Source of the DNA: Woeseia sp034521225
GTDB taxonomy: Bacteria; Pseudomonadota; Gammaproteobacteria; Steroidobacterales; Woeseiaceae
Length of the DNA stretch: 64,000 nt
Assembly: GCA_034521225.1 (NCBI GenBank)
Contig: JAXHMR010000009.1
Coordinates: 1 to 64,000 of the forward strand
Direction of reading: 5' to 3'
In this document: positions 9,614-19,627 of the stretch, piece by piece
How positions within the stretch are numbered: the stretch's first letter is position 1
Layout: each line of letters starts with the position of its first letter
Made by a program: the position numbers and the translations under genes
The notes under the pieces: generated by a model
Seen by the model: the letters and a program-made list of their open reading frames with translations, nothing else
What the model was told of the DNA's origin: nothing
Database searches by the model: none

Positions 9614-10789
9614 TTACCCGTGCTTGTCCAGCAGTCGACCGATGCGCGCCACGCCTTCCTCAATGTCCGGCTCGGTGTAATGCGCGAACGACAGTCTGAT
9701 GAAATTGCGCAAACTTCCGGATCCGGGCGAAAACAACGGCCCCGGCTGGAAGCCAGTCTGGAAGTCGTCGGCGTGCTTGCGCAGGCGCTCGGCGTCGACG
9801 TCGGCGGCAAGTTCCAGCCAGAAAAAGTAGCCGCCCTGCGGCACCATCCAGCGCGCGCGATCGCGGACGTGTTCGCGTAACGCGCGGTCCATGGTCTCAA
9901 CACGCGACAGGAACGTCCTGCGCAGCTGCTTGATGAATTCGGTCAGCAGGCCAGATTCGATCAGGTGGCGCACCAGGTGTGAGGAATAATGGTTGAAACT
10001 ACCACCGCTGTTGACCACGCCGCTGGCAAGCAGCCTGTCCATGTGGCGTGCGTCCGTCTGTATCCAGCCGAGGCGCATGCCGGGCGCAAGAATCTTGGAG
10101 AACGATCCGAGCGAGACGACGTTGCCCTGTTCCGCGTAGGTACCGAGGGCGGGAGGCGGCGGCTCGCCGAAGTACAGCATCTGATAGACCTCGTCGGCGG
10201 CGATCAGGAAGTCATGTTCGCGGCTCAAAGCCACCAAACGTTCGCGGCGCTCGCGCGTCATCGTACGCCCGGTCGGGTTGTGGTAACTCGGGATCGTGTA
10301 CATGAGGCTCGGGCGATGCTCCTTCAGCGCGTTCTCGAGGTAATCAATGTCAAGACCTTCGTCGTCAACCGGGATACCGACGACGTTCAAGCCGTGATCG
10401 CGCAGGATCTGGAAGGCGAGAAAGTAGCTCGGGTCTTCCACGAACACAGTGTCACCGGGCTGGGTGAAGCGATTGCACACGAAGTCGAGCGCCTGCGAAT
10501 TGCCGGCTGTCAGAAACAGGTTACCAGCGGGCGACGGCTGCCCGTACTCGGCCTCCAGCAGTTTGCTGACGGCGGCGAGGTAGCGCACGTCGCCCTGCTT
10601 CGGTCCGTAATTGAGCTCGAACGGCTGCGCGACGGTGAAGAACAGCTCGCTGGCGGCGCGGATCAGGTCGACCGACAGCAAGTCCGCGGACGGCTGGCCC
10701 ACACCGAAATTGATGAAACCGGGTTCCGGTGCATCGTCGAAGGTGACGACAGTGGCACTCGCCGACTCAGCTCGTGCTTGCTTACTCAT
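9614..10789 (-). CDS. PLP-dependent aminotransferase class I/II
   Basis: Fold-type I aminotransferase, 391 residues from ATG 10789 (MSKQARAESAS); an in-frame start at 10819 is less likely. Visible features are LNYGPKQGDVRYLAAVSKLL in the substrate and PLP entry region, IPSYHNPTGRTM with the cofactor-contacting Asn, and SFSKILAPGMRLGW holding the PLP lysine. Near the C-terminus, the Arg of FIRLSFAHY is the carboxylate-binding type. The pattern is that of 2-aminoadipate or valine-pyruvate-like transaminases of the MocR-related group. Intact. It is co-directional with an SSS transporter upstream and the creatininase-family gene downstream, suggesting uptake and processing of an amino compound. 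Confidence 0.85.
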   Translation of the reverse strand: MSKQARAESASATVVTFDDAPEPGFINFGVGQPSADLLSVDLIRAASELFFTVAQPFELNYGPKQGDVRYLAAVSKLLEAEYGQPSPAGNLFLTAGNSQALDFVCNRFTQPGDTVFVEDPSYFLAFQILRDHGLNVVGIPVDDEGLDIDYLENALKEHRPSLMYTIPSYHNPTGRTMTRERRERLVALSREHDFLIAADEVYQMLYFGEPPPPALGTYAEQGNVVSLGSFSKILAPGMRLGWIQTDARHMDRLLASGVVNSGGSFNHYSSHLVRHLIESGLLTEFIKQLRRTFLSRVETMDRALREHVRDRARWMVPQGGYFFWLELAADVDAERLRKHADDFQTGFQPGPLFSPGSGSLRNFIRLSFAHYTEPDIEEGVARIGRLLDKHG

Positions 10790-10834
10790 GGTTTGCCGAT
10801 CTCCTCGGGTACGTAGCATGTCGAACGACGTTGT

Positions 10835-12259
10835 TCAGGGACCGGCTTCCGCCTCGGCGACACCTGACGATCGACGACGCGACAGGATCACGAACACTAC
10901 TATTGACACCACCAGTCCCGGCCACAGCGGATCAATACCGAACAGGTTGCCACTGCCTTCCGGCAGGCCGAAGCGCCACAACAGCACGGTGCCGAGCGAC
11001 AGGCAGATGCTCCAGAATGCCGCCGCCGGGTCCGCATGACGGCGCCAGAACAGTGCGACGACGGTCGGCAGGAACAGCGCCGCACCATTGATGGTAAAGC
11101 CCAGCTGCAGTACCGCGATTATGTCCTGCATCTTCCAGGCCATCAGCGCTGACAACAGGCCGAGCACAGTCGATGCCAGCATGCTGAGTCGCAACATGCT
11201 GCGCTCGCTGATGTCCGGTTGCAGGAAGCGCTGATGGATGTCACGCGTATAGTTGGCGGATGACGTCAATATGCTGATGTCCGCGCTGGACATCACAGCG
11301 GCCAGCACACCGACCAGTACCAGCCCTTTCAGGCCTACCGGAAAGGTTTCCAGTACGAATAGCGTCAGTATACCGCTGCTGTTTTCAGTGCCGGGAAAGA
11401 GCACGGCGGCTGCCATGCCAAGCCAGGTTGCGCCGATCGCGATTGGCAACATGAACACGACAGCCAGCAATGCGCCGTTGCGCGCGGCACTCGGGCTGCG
11501 CGCAGCAAACGAGCGTGAGTAGCTGTCCATGGCAACGAAAAAACTCAAGACTATCGAACCAGTCAGCGCCAGGATCTGGCCCGTGCCCCAGGCACCCAGA
11601 TCGAAATAGGACGCGGGCAGCGCCATCTGCAGATCACTCCAGCTGCCGGCCTGCTGAATGGCAATCGGCATTCCTATGATTACGATGCCAGTAAATAACA
11701 GGATGAACTGCACCCAGTCCGTGTACGTAACCGCCAGATAGCCCCCGGTCGCCGTATAGAGAATAACTATTGCGCTGGCCAGCATCAGCGCATGGCTGTA
11801 GTCCCAGCCGAGCAATACTTGCAGGATGGCGCCCGCGGCGACGAGCTGGCCCGCGGAGTAGGCGGTGAAGGCGAGAATCGTGGTAACGGTCGCAACGATG
11901 CGGGTGCGTCCGTCGTAATGCTCTTCGATGAAGTCCGGATAAGTCAGGTAGCGCGATGCGTCGCCGAGGCGCTTTATGCGGGCCGCCAGCAACAGGCCGA
12001 ACAACAAGCAGCCAATCGCCAGCGCCATCACATACCAGATGGCCGTGACGCCCAGATCATATGCCCGCGCCGAAGACCCAACGATCGATGCGCCACCCAC
12101 CCAGGACGCAAGCCACAGGCAGCCGATGGTAAAGGGACCCATACGCCTGCCGGCAACAAAATAGTCGTCGACATCACGTTGCTGGTAGTTGGCGTAGAAC
12201 CCCAGCCCAATAAGTATGGCCAGGTAGCCGAAAAGTATAGCGGTATCGATACCGCCCAC
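10835..12259 (-). CDS. sodium:solute symporter family transporter
   Basis: Integral membrane transporter of the SSS family (solute uptake driven by sodium), 474 residues with about 13 hydrophobic segments. Characteristic stretches are DDYFVAGRRMGPFTIGCLW after the first helix, and GVLAAVMSSADISILTSSAN, a conserved segment of the core fold that contributes to the sodium site. The start given is GTG at 12259; no Shine-Dalgarno is evident, so the true start may be slightly different. It heads a minus-strand group with the aminotransferase and creatininase-family genes. The substrate is not deducible; amino acids, betaine-like compounds and nucleobases are all used by relatives. Confidence 0.85.
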   Translation of the reverse strand: MGGIDTAILFGYLAILIGLGFYANYQQRDVDDYFVAGRRMGPFTIGCLWLASWVGGASIVGSSARAYDLGVTAIWYVMALAIGCLLFGLLLAARIKRLGDASRYLTYPDFIEEHYDGRTRIVATVTTILAFTAYSAGQLVAAGAILQVLLGWDYSHALMLASAIVILYTATGGYLAVTYTDWVQFILLFTGIVIIGMPIAIQQAGSWSDLQMALPASYFDLGAWGTGQILALTGSIVLSFFVAMDSYSRSFAARSPSAARNGALLAVVFMLPIAIGATWLGMAAAVLFPGTENSSGILTLFVLETFPVGLKGLVLVGVLAAVMSSADISILTSSANYTRDIHQRFLQPDISERSMLRLSMLASTVLGLLSALMAWKMQDIIAVLQLGFTINGAALFLPTVVALFWRRHADPAAAFWSICLSLGTVLLWRFGLPEGSGNLFGIDPLWPGLVVSIVVFVILSRRRSSGVAEAEAGP

Positions 12260-12509
12260 GTCAGGACGCTCGTGCGCTGATGGGCAACGCCGCCCTTGGT
12301 AGCGTTGCCATAGGCCTGCACTTGCTCATGATCCACCCCCCGGTCCGGCGCGGCAGCACCGGATCATGCTGACATAACACAGAATTGCGGCTAAAGCTTG
12401 TGCAATCTCGGCACCCTGAGGCAACGTAGCGCATCGGAGTCTTTTCCAGACTCTCCATAGCAAGCCACATTAACCGTACCGGGCGACACCGGTTTCATCC
12501 ACGAGCATT

Positions 12510-12665
12510 CCACCATATGAAGGGCGTTCAAAGTCCGCCGCGCGCCAGCTGCACATGCTGGACGAGCTGCTTACCTGGATGAAGAGTTTCGACGGTGTCT
12601 GGATCGCGACCTGCCGCGAAGTGGCTGCGCACATGAGCCGCACGCACGCGACAGCGCAGCAGTAG
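12510..12665 (+). pseudogene. polysaccharide deacetylase remnant (C-terminal end)
   Basis: In frame from about 12510 to the stop at 12663-12665 the translation reads like the last 50 residues of a NodB-type polysaccharide deacetylase. It shows an Arg-rich turn, then MLDELLTWMKSF, then DGVWIATCREVAAHM, the usual C-terminal strand and helix. No catalytic motifs are found upstream, so the rest of the gene is absent. This is the only recognisable item in the 630-base stretch between 12260 and 12891. The remainder holds no supported gene. Confidence 0.45.
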
Positions 12666-12891
12666 CGAGCCGCATTCACAGAAGGTGCAGGCGTCGCAGG
12701 GGACCGACGGCCCATTGAACCCAGGTAACCCATGTCTCCGGTCAGGACCGTCGCTAAGTCGGGGGATCAATGCGCTGCTGGAAGATGCAGGCGGCTGAAG
12801 CGCCTTCGGACGGTTTTCATCATCGAACGGCCTGCTACACTCGCCTCTGGCAGTCGAATTTGGACTGGCAAAGGAGCAGGGCCGTCACAGT

Positions 12892-13473
12892 ATGGACATC
12901 GGAGTCGATCAGCGCTGCCTCGGACCCGTGGATGTGGCGGCTATCCGCGAGCGGACCCTCGCTCAGGAGCCGGCCGCATGGACGGAACAGGCACTCCGGC
13001 AGCAGACATACGAGGTACACAAGGACACTGAGTCGATCGTCATGCTGTTCTGCGAGGAAAGCTGGCCCGACGGTGAGATCTACCGCGAGGCGGGCTGGAA
13101 CAGGCTGGCCGACGTGGCTCAGCCGGTTGTGGACCGCATCATCGCAGCAAACTACGAACCAGGCGGCATCGTACTGCGCGCTATGGCCGCGAAGCTGAAG
13201 GCCGGCGGGCGAATCAATCCGCATCGCGACAAGCTGCACTCTTTCCACATCGGGCACCGCGTCCATGTGCCGCTTACGACGAACCACGCCGTTCGCTTCA
13301 CGATCGGCGGCAAGCCATACGCGTTCGAAGTCGGCAACGCGTACGAGATCAACAACCAGAGGGTCCACAGTGTCATGAATCTGGGCCGGGACGACCGCAT
13401 CACGTTTATTTTCGATTACGTTCCCCCGCACCGGGTTCCGGAAAGTATTCAGACCGGGAAATCCATCGAATGA
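12892..13473 (+). CDS. Asp/Asn beta-hydroxylase-like protein
   Basis: Complete 193-residue 2-oxoglutarate and Fe(II)-dependent dioxygenase of the aspartyl/asparaginyl beta-hydroxylase family. The cupin-like core shows the proximal iron His in RINPHRDKLH, the conserved HRVHVPL strand, the distal His in NNQRVHSVMN, and the C-terminal RITFIFDY whose Arg would bind 2-oxoglutarate. Its stop overlaps the sulfotransferase start as ATGA, so the two are translated together. Bacterial relatives hydroxylate amino acids or peptides, but no substrate can be named. The truncated paralogue at 8810 implies that the wider island once held two such enzymes. Confidence 0.85.
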   Translation: MDIGVDQRCLGPVDVAAIRERTLAQEPAAWTEQALRQQTYEVHKDTESIVMLFCEESWPDGEIYREAGWNRLADVAQPVVDRIIAANYEPGGIVLRAMAAKLKAGGRINPHRDKLHSFHIGHRVHVPLTTNHAVRFTIGGKPYAFEVGNAYEINNQRVHSVMNLGRDDRITFIFDYVPPHRVPESIQTGKSIE

Positions 13474-15487
13474 GTACTGCTCTCAACGAGAAGTCCGCAA
13501 GCATCGAGCGCGGCCTGGAGTTCATCCGAAATAGTCGGCCGCTGCGCGCCGAAGAGGTGGCGCGGGACTACCTTGCGGAACATCCGGGCTGCGTTGATCA
13601 CATTCGACTGCTTGCGACGGCCCTGATGCGACAAAAGCGATTCGGCGAGGCCGAGGAGCAATTGCGCTTCGCGCTGACCTTGCGGCCGGATTTCCCGCAA
13701 ATTCACGAAGACCTCGGCAGCGCGCTGGCGCTGCAATCCCGCTTCCAGGAGGCGATTCCCGAGTTCGAAAAAGCCATTCAGCTCCAGCCTGCGCTGCCCT
13801 TTGCGCGGCGCAAGCTCGCGCAGGCGCTTGCCGCCGTCGGGCGGAGGGACGAAGCCGAGCAGGAAATTGACGACTACATCGCCAGCGATCCCGAACGAAC
13901 GGAAATCGCCCGGGTCATAGACCTGCAGCGTGACGAAAAGCACGAGGAAGCGATCGAACTCCTCCGCGATTTGCTGAAGCGAAACCCGGGGAGCGTCAAT
14001 GCCATGCGCTACCTGGCATCTCGCTGTGGCGGGGACCGAAGAATCTCGAAGATGCCGAGGCCCTGTTGCGCCAGGCGACGCAGCTCGCACCGGACTATAC
14101 GGGCGCCTGGATGATGCTTGGCGGCCTGCTCATGGAAATGAACAAATACCCGGCCGCGATCACGGCCTACGAGAAGGTCACGAAGCTCGAACCCCGCAAC
14201 CCGCAGGCCTGGGCCAGCCTCGGCGGCGCCTACGGACGATCGATGTATCCGGAAAAGGCCGTGAAGGCTTACGAAACGGCCGTGGCGATCGACGACACGT
14301 CGCCGAACATTCTTGCGAGCTACGCATGGGAGCTCAAGACCGTGGGTGACCAGGCCGGCGCCCTTAAAGCCTACCGGCGTGCGATCCGGGCCAGGCCGGG
14401 ATTCGGCCCTGCCTACTGGAGCATGGCCAATCTAAAGACTTTCAAGTTTGAAAACAGCGAGGTCGAGACGATGCTGGAGCAGGTTGAGCGAGACGACCTG
14501 AGCACCGTCGAGGACGTGCATTTCCGTTTCGCAATCGGCAAGGCGATGGAAGACCGGAAAGACTATGACAAGGCCTGGCACTTCTATCACACCGGCAACC
14601 AGCGCCAACGTGCGACGGTGGAATACGATCCCCTCCGCTTCGAGAAACGCCTCAGCGCCGTCAAGGAGGTCTTCACGAAAGAGCTGTTGACCCGGCGTAC
14701 AGGCGCGGGCTTTGAGGCCCCCGACCCGATCTTTATCGTCGGCCTGCCGCGATCCGGCTCGACGCTCGTGGAACAGATCCTCGCAAGCCACAGCCAGGTC
14801 GAAGGGACGGCAGAACTGCCGATCCTGGGCAGGATAAGGGACTCGATCGGTCGCTACCGCATGGACGGGGTGAGCTACCCGGAGGCCGTGCGTGAATTGC
14901 GGGACAAAGATCTGCGCGGCTACGGCAAGCAGTTCATCGATGAAGCACACCGCTATCGTTCGACCGACAAGCCGTTCTTTACGGACAAGCTGCCGAACAA
15001 TTTCGCGATGCTGGGCTTCGCGCGGCTGATCCTGCCCAATGCCAAATTCATCAATGCGCGACGGCATCCGTACGACTGCTGCCTCGGAAACTACAAGCAG
15101 CTTTTCGGCCAGGGCCAGAACTTCACCTACGATATGCTCGACCTCGCACACTACTACCAGCAATACCATGCAATGATGAAGCACTGGCACGAGGTCATGC
15201 CCGGCGAGGTGCTTGACGTTCACTACGAGGACACGGTCACCGATCTCGAAAGCCAGGTGCGCCGCATTCTCGAGCATTGCGGGCTGCCGTTCGAGGAGCA
15301 GTGTCTCCGGTATTACGAGACTGACCGGGCAGTCAAGACGGCAAGCTCAGAGCAGGTGCGCCAACCTATTTACACCAGCGCCCTGGGCAAATGGCGACGC
15401 TACGACAAGCATATCGGGATCTGGAAGGAACAGCTCGGTGCTATCGTGGACGAACTGCCCGATGTCGTGAAAAACGCCGGTGTCTGA
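13470..15487 (+). CDS. TPR-domain sulfotransferase (frameshift)
   Basis: About 672 residues: an N-terminal half of six or more tetratricopeptide repeats (for example FGEAEEQLRFALTLRPDF), followed by a PAPS-dependent sulfotransferase domain of the Sulfotransfer_3 type. The 5'-phosphosulfate loop is GLPRSGSTLVEQILASH, and the substrate-side segment is FFTDKLPNNFAMLGFARLIL. Human tyrosylprotein sulfotransferases and bacterial RaxST use the same domain type. The start is ATG 13470, overlapping the hydroxylase stop. The frame breaks between about 14023 and 14045 inside the TPR region. TPRs suggest a protein or peptide substrate. The protein has no signal sequence, so modification would be cytoplasmic unless the real start differs. 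Confidence 0.88.
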
Positions 15488-15540
15488 TCGAAGGAGACAA
15501 CGGCGTCAGAGTCCATTTGCAAAAACGCTGCCCTCTTTGT

Positions 15541-16398
15541 CTAATCGAAGGGCCAGCGCTCCAGCCCGTGGATCGCGTTGCGCACGTCCATGCTGAGGTT
15601 CACGAAACCCAGCTGCTCGTTGGCGGCAAGATCGTAGACCGTCACGGTCGAGGGGGATGATCCGCCCGCGACGAGCCGGTCGGACAGCACACAGAGACCG
15701 CGCGCGAAGCCGGGCCGCGCCAGCCCTTCCTCGAAGAACTCCATCCGTTGCAGTTTCCCGGCATCGTACTCCGGCACGCGCATGGCGCGGTCCTCGTGGC
15801 CCTCGCCGCGCCCGGTGTAGCGCAGCACGTCCGCTTCCGTGTCGTTGAAGATGACGCCGTCACGGAACGGCCGGGCATTGTGCGTGCCCGTCGGCAGCTC
15901 CACGGCCATATTTACTTGCCGGCCGTTGAAATGCAGCATGCCACCGGTCCGCAACCCGGTGATGTACATGCCGTGCCGGTTGCAGAAAACGTTGTTGATG
16001 TGCAGCTTGTTGAGCGGCATCGGGCCCTCGCCCGACAGCGGATCGAAAGGGACGGGCCTGAACCTGAAGTTGGAGCGCTGGATGTGGATGGCCCAGTCGA
16101 ACGTCTGCCTGTCGAGATCGAAGCGGAGGATGCTGTCGAAGCCAGTGGACGTCAGGTACAGCTTGCGCTCCCACATCGCGATTTCGTGACAGTGCTTGAG
16201 GAACGGACTTCGCCAGGAGCCGGCGGGCAGGAAATCCGGCGTATAAGCGAACAGTTCGTCGCTGGCGGCGATATAGACGATCTCGCGATCGATCGCGACA
16301 CCGCGCAGGCCGCGGTCCGCACCGCGGCCCCGCCAGTCGATGTCCATCGTGTTCCAGTCGAGCGGCTGCCGTGCCGTCTGCGCCTCGAGATCGAGCAC
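15541..16398 (-). CDS. TIGR03032/DUF4915-type protein
   Basis: About 285 residues or slightly more. It resembles the uncharacterised TIGR03032 (DUF4915) family: a beta-propeller-like protein with repeated Trp/Tyr strands (LYLTSTGFDSILRF, MYITGLRTGGMLHF) and the conserved stretch THNARPFRDGVIFNDTEAD. The reading frame is open to about 16460 without a good start. The true N-terminus (about ARLIATSVVRGS) therefore probably begins near the TonB receptor stop, with the start hidden by an indel. It converges with the sulfotransferase gene with 53 bases between stops. Family members are often found beside sulfotransferase-type genes, from my recollection. Function unknown. Confidence 0.6.
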   Translation of the reverse strand: MLDLEAQTARQPLDWNTMDIDWRGRGADRGLRGVAIDREIVYIAASDELFAYTPDFLPAGSWRSPFLKHCHEIAMWERKLYLTSTGFDSILRFDLDRQTFDWAIHIQRSNFRFRPVPFDPLSGEGPMPLNKLHINNVFCNRHGMYITGLRTGGMLHFNGRQVNMAVELPTGTHNARPFRDGVIFNDTEADVLRYTGRGEGHEDRAMRVPEYDAGKLQRMEFFEEGLARPGFARGLCVLSDRLVAGGSSPSTVTVYDLAANEQLGFVNLSMDVRNAIHGLERWPFD

Positions 16399-16463
16399 GT
16401 AAACGCCGCCGTGGCTCTCACCCTGCCGGCTGCCACGAACGACAGACGTTGCAATGAGCCTGG

Positions 16464-18973
16464 CTATAGGCCGCCGAATCCCTTCTTGAGCGTCAGCCAG
16501 ACGGTGCGCGGCCGATGCTGCGCGCGCTGCCGCTGGTAGCGGTCACTGCCGAACGTGTCGGCGCTGCTGCCTTCGCCGGTCCAGATGTAGGTGAAGCCGT
16601 CCTGGTTGAACAGGTTGTTGACGGTCACCGTGATATCCAGCTGATTCTGAAGCCTCAGCCCCGTCGAGAAATTGCTGATCGTCATGCTCGGTGCGAGACC
16701 GTCGAGATCGTTTTCCCGGATATGACGAATGCCCGCCCAGGACTCGTCCTGGTAGGCGAAGTCGTAGTAAAACCACAGGTCGCCGCCGAGCACGTTCGGT
16801 ACTGTGTAGTTGACGCTGGCCCAGGCCTTGAGGTCGGGCGCGTTCGGCATGGTCATGCCCGCCACGATCCTGCGCTCCGTGGTCTCGTCGACGCAACCGA
16901 GGTTGACGTCGCCGTCGAAATTGGCGCAGAAATCGTCCTGGAACTCGCTGTCGAAGAAGCCGAGATTCGCCGAAAACGTCAGGTTATCGATCGGCGTGGC
17001 AGACATGGACATCTCGAGGCCGCGTGACTCAGCTTCGCCGGCGTTGACCGTGCCCTCGACCCACCAGACATCGCCGCCGACGCCCTGCATGTAATCTTCC
17101 CAGACCATCAGGAACGCGCTGGCGTTGAGGGTCAGGCGGCCGCCGAAGAACTGGCTTTTCGTGCCGACCTCGTAGTTGTTCAGGAAATCGCCGTTATAGA
17201 CCTGCGGGACCACACCCGAGGCCGCGGCGCGCTGGCTGTTCGCACCGCCGACTCTGAATCCCTGGCTGTACAATCCGTACACCATGACGTCGTCGGAAAT
17301 GTCGTACCGCAGGCCGGCCTTGTAAATCGTGTCGCTGTCGCTGCCGTCGGAACGGAAGGAACCGTCGCCACCGTCGCCGCGCGCACCAAACGGAACGAGA
17401 CCCGCCGGATACAGGTTCAGCTCGAAACGACTGGCGGTCCACCTCGGCCCACCGCAAACCGCCGAAGATCGTCAGGTTATCCGTCAGGTCGTAGTCGATC
17501 TCGCCGAACACGGCAGTGCGCTTTTCATTTTGCGTATAGTCCCATTCCCACGACCGGTTGGTAACCGGCAGCGGGTACTCTATGTTCGGGTTCGGCATGT
17601 AGTTGTTATAGTAATTCGAGCTGACGCCGTAGTAGTACGCGTAGTAATTGGCGTAGTAGAACATCGTCGTGTTCTCAAGGCCCGGAACCGCGGAACCATA
17701 GAACCAGTCGTTGGTGAAGTCCTCGTGGTAGGCGCCCGCCACCCATTTCAGCTTGCCGTCGCCTTTCGATACGAGCCGCGCCTCGAACGCGTCGCGTTCC
17801 TGGAACTGGTCGTCTGAAGATGTAGCTCGGGTAGAAGTCGGCGACGTACATGCAGTAGAAATACGATCCGTAATACGGGCAGTAGTTGCCGTAGTAGTAA
17901 TCCCGGGACTGGCTGTACGTCATGTTGTCGTATTCGTAGACGATGTCGCGCTCGAAGCGGGTCGCCGTCAGTGACAGGTCGGCGAAACCGAGGTCGCCGT
18001 TCAGCGTGATCGATGCCGAGGTCCAGTCGTCGTCGCGGAACTCTTCGTGAAAGCGGGTAACCTGGTAGTCGTCCAGCGCGGCATCCGAATCCCAGGCACC
18101 CGGTGCCGAGGATCCTCGCCGGCTGAAGTGATCAAGGGTCGACCACTTGTCGCTGATGTTCCACTGCACGTGTATCCGGCCGCCGTCGACGTCAAACTCG
18201 TTATGATCCTTCTCGACGAGGTCGGCGTTGTCGTAATTGCCGGTAAAGCTCGTACCGAAGACGTTGTCGACATAGCCGCCGTCGTGCGACGTGTAGCCGA
18301 CGAGACGCACTGCCAGCTTGTCCTCGACGAGCGGGACGTTGACGACACCGCTGAGATCGTAGCTGTCGGCGCCGCCCGTCGTCGTACCGTAGCGGCCCTG
18401 CACGTAACCCTCGTAGCGATCGGTTCTGGGCTTGTTCGAAATGTAACGAATTGTGCCGGCCAGGGAACTCGAGCCAAACAGCGTGCCCTGCGGTCCGGGC
18501 AGGCTCTCGACGCGCTGGATGTCAATGTTGCGGAACCCGACCTGCTGCGCATTCGACGTCATCGGCTGTTCGTCGAGATAAACGGCAACGAGCGCCGGCC
18601 GCGTGTATTCGAACACCTCGGCCGAGACGCCGCGCATCGTCAGCTGGTTCTGTCCCGGCTGCAGCGCCGTCAGGTGGACGCTGGGAAGCGCGCGCATCGT
18701 CGCTTCCAGGTCCATGGCGCCCATTTGCTCGAGCTGAATGCCGGACAGCACGTCAATGCTGTGCGGTACGTCCTGCAGGTTGAGTTCGCGCTTGGTCGCC
18801 GTAACGAGGATCTCTTCAATCTCGCCGGACTGTTGCCGCGACTCCTGAGCAAAGGCGGGGCCGGCCGGATGAAGGGCGGCGATGACTGCCGCGGCCAATG
18901 GCGTCATGGCGGCCGTGACGCCAAGAGTGCGCCGGAACTGTGACAAAGCACTGTACTTGCTCGACGTGCTCAT
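16464..18973 (-). CDS. TonB-dependent receptor with tyrosine-rich segments (frameshifts)
   Basis: Outer-membrane TonB-dependent receptor, about 835 residues, starting at ATG 18973 with a signal peptide (cleavage after GPAFAQ). A TonB-box-like EEILVTATKRE and the plug domain (RVESLPGPQGTLFGSSSLAG) follow, then a beta-barrel ending LTLKKGFGGL. Frame breaks lie near 17822 and 17425. Two barrel segments are extraordinarily tyrosine-rich: around 17840-17945 (including RDYYYGNYCPYYGSYFYC) and around 17580-17680 (including YYANYYAYYYGVSSNYYNNY). They probably form extracellular loops. The ligand is unknown. The adjacent TIGR03032, TPR-sulfotransferase and hydroxylase genes suggest a linked uptake or modification system. 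Confidence 0.88.
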
Positions 18974-19501
18974 CTTTTACTCCCCCACTGTCTCTGAATC
19001 AGGTTCTCAATGTTCTCGCGGTGATTAATCCGCGCTTTTTTCTTTGTTTGACATGATTGTGGCACGGCTTGGAGATGCTTTCAACGCAGCGTGGACAAGC
19101 ATCAGCTTCTGATTCTCAATCGCTGAAGAGCGAGCGCCGATCCTTCGGCCGACAGACCGCGTCATTGTTGGGCTGTGCTCAATCTTCATGCGCCCTACCC
19201 GTCTGCTGCGTTCACAGGTCGCAAGGTCGCTCGCCTGTCCAGTTACCGGTGGCAAGAGCGCTGCCGTGGTTTGTATCAGCTCCCGGTAGTGGCTTGAATA
19301 CTAATTTGCACCCAACAGGTACCAAAGCCCCGCGCCCACCTGACGAGGTACCACGGCGTGTTCGCGCGCTGGCGAGCCCCGACCGGGCAAAGATGTTGCC
19401 CCGGATCCGTGCCTGCATCTTTTGCACCCGCACCATAATTGCGCAGCACAACCTTAATCGGCATCGGTAGCCGGCAGGTCGAGTGCCGGAGAAGCAATCG
19501 C
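18974..19501. other. 528-base intergenic region, divergent promoters
   Basis: Separates the TonB receptor (minus) from the nor operon (plus), so it must contain promoters in both directions. I see no convincing coding sequence: the overlapping short reading frames lack family features and codon structure. No clear FNR/DNR box (TTGAT-N4-ATCAA) is present. The nearest look-alike, TTAAT-N4-ATCGG at about 19452-19465, has three mismatches. Confidence 0.4.
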
Positions 19502-19612
19502 ATGTACACATCGCTTAAAATCCTGAGCTACGTAGTGTTGTTCCTGATGGTCGCTGCAGCAGCCTATTCGTTCGGAATTTCGGTAGTTCACTGGTCCGGC
19601 ATCAGCGTTTAA
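19502..19612 (+). CDS. small single-span membrane protein preceding norC
   Basis: A 36-residue ORF from ATG 19502, preceded by a GGAG-like site, with stop at 19610-19612. It begins MYTSLKILSYVVLFLMVAA: a short basic start, one hydrophobic helix of about 20 residues, then a small periplasmic tail. It lies 15 bases upstream of norC in the same direction. Small one-helix proteins in this place occur in other norCB operons, from my recollection. They resemble the small CcoQ-type subunits of related haem-copper oxidases, so an accessory subunit of the NO reductase is a plausible inference. Confidence 0.6.
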   Translation: MYTSLKILSYVVLFLMVAAAAYSFGISVVHWSGISV

Positions 19613-19627
19613 CAGCGGAGCGATATT

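Noticed and set aside
9989..10816. Plus-strand frame of about 275 codons opposite the aminotransferase
   Set aside because: It is antisense to an intact enzyme with full PLP motifs and is composed of complement-strand codons.
18047..18943. Long plus-strand reading frame of about 300 codons opposite the TonB receptor
   Set aside because: It is an antisense shadow of the receptor gene, with Arg/Val-rich composition and no family features.
19440..19470. FNR/DNR box upstream of norC (TTAAT-N4-ATCGG)
   Set aside because: Three mismatches from TTGAT-N4-ATCAA; similar chance matches are frequent.
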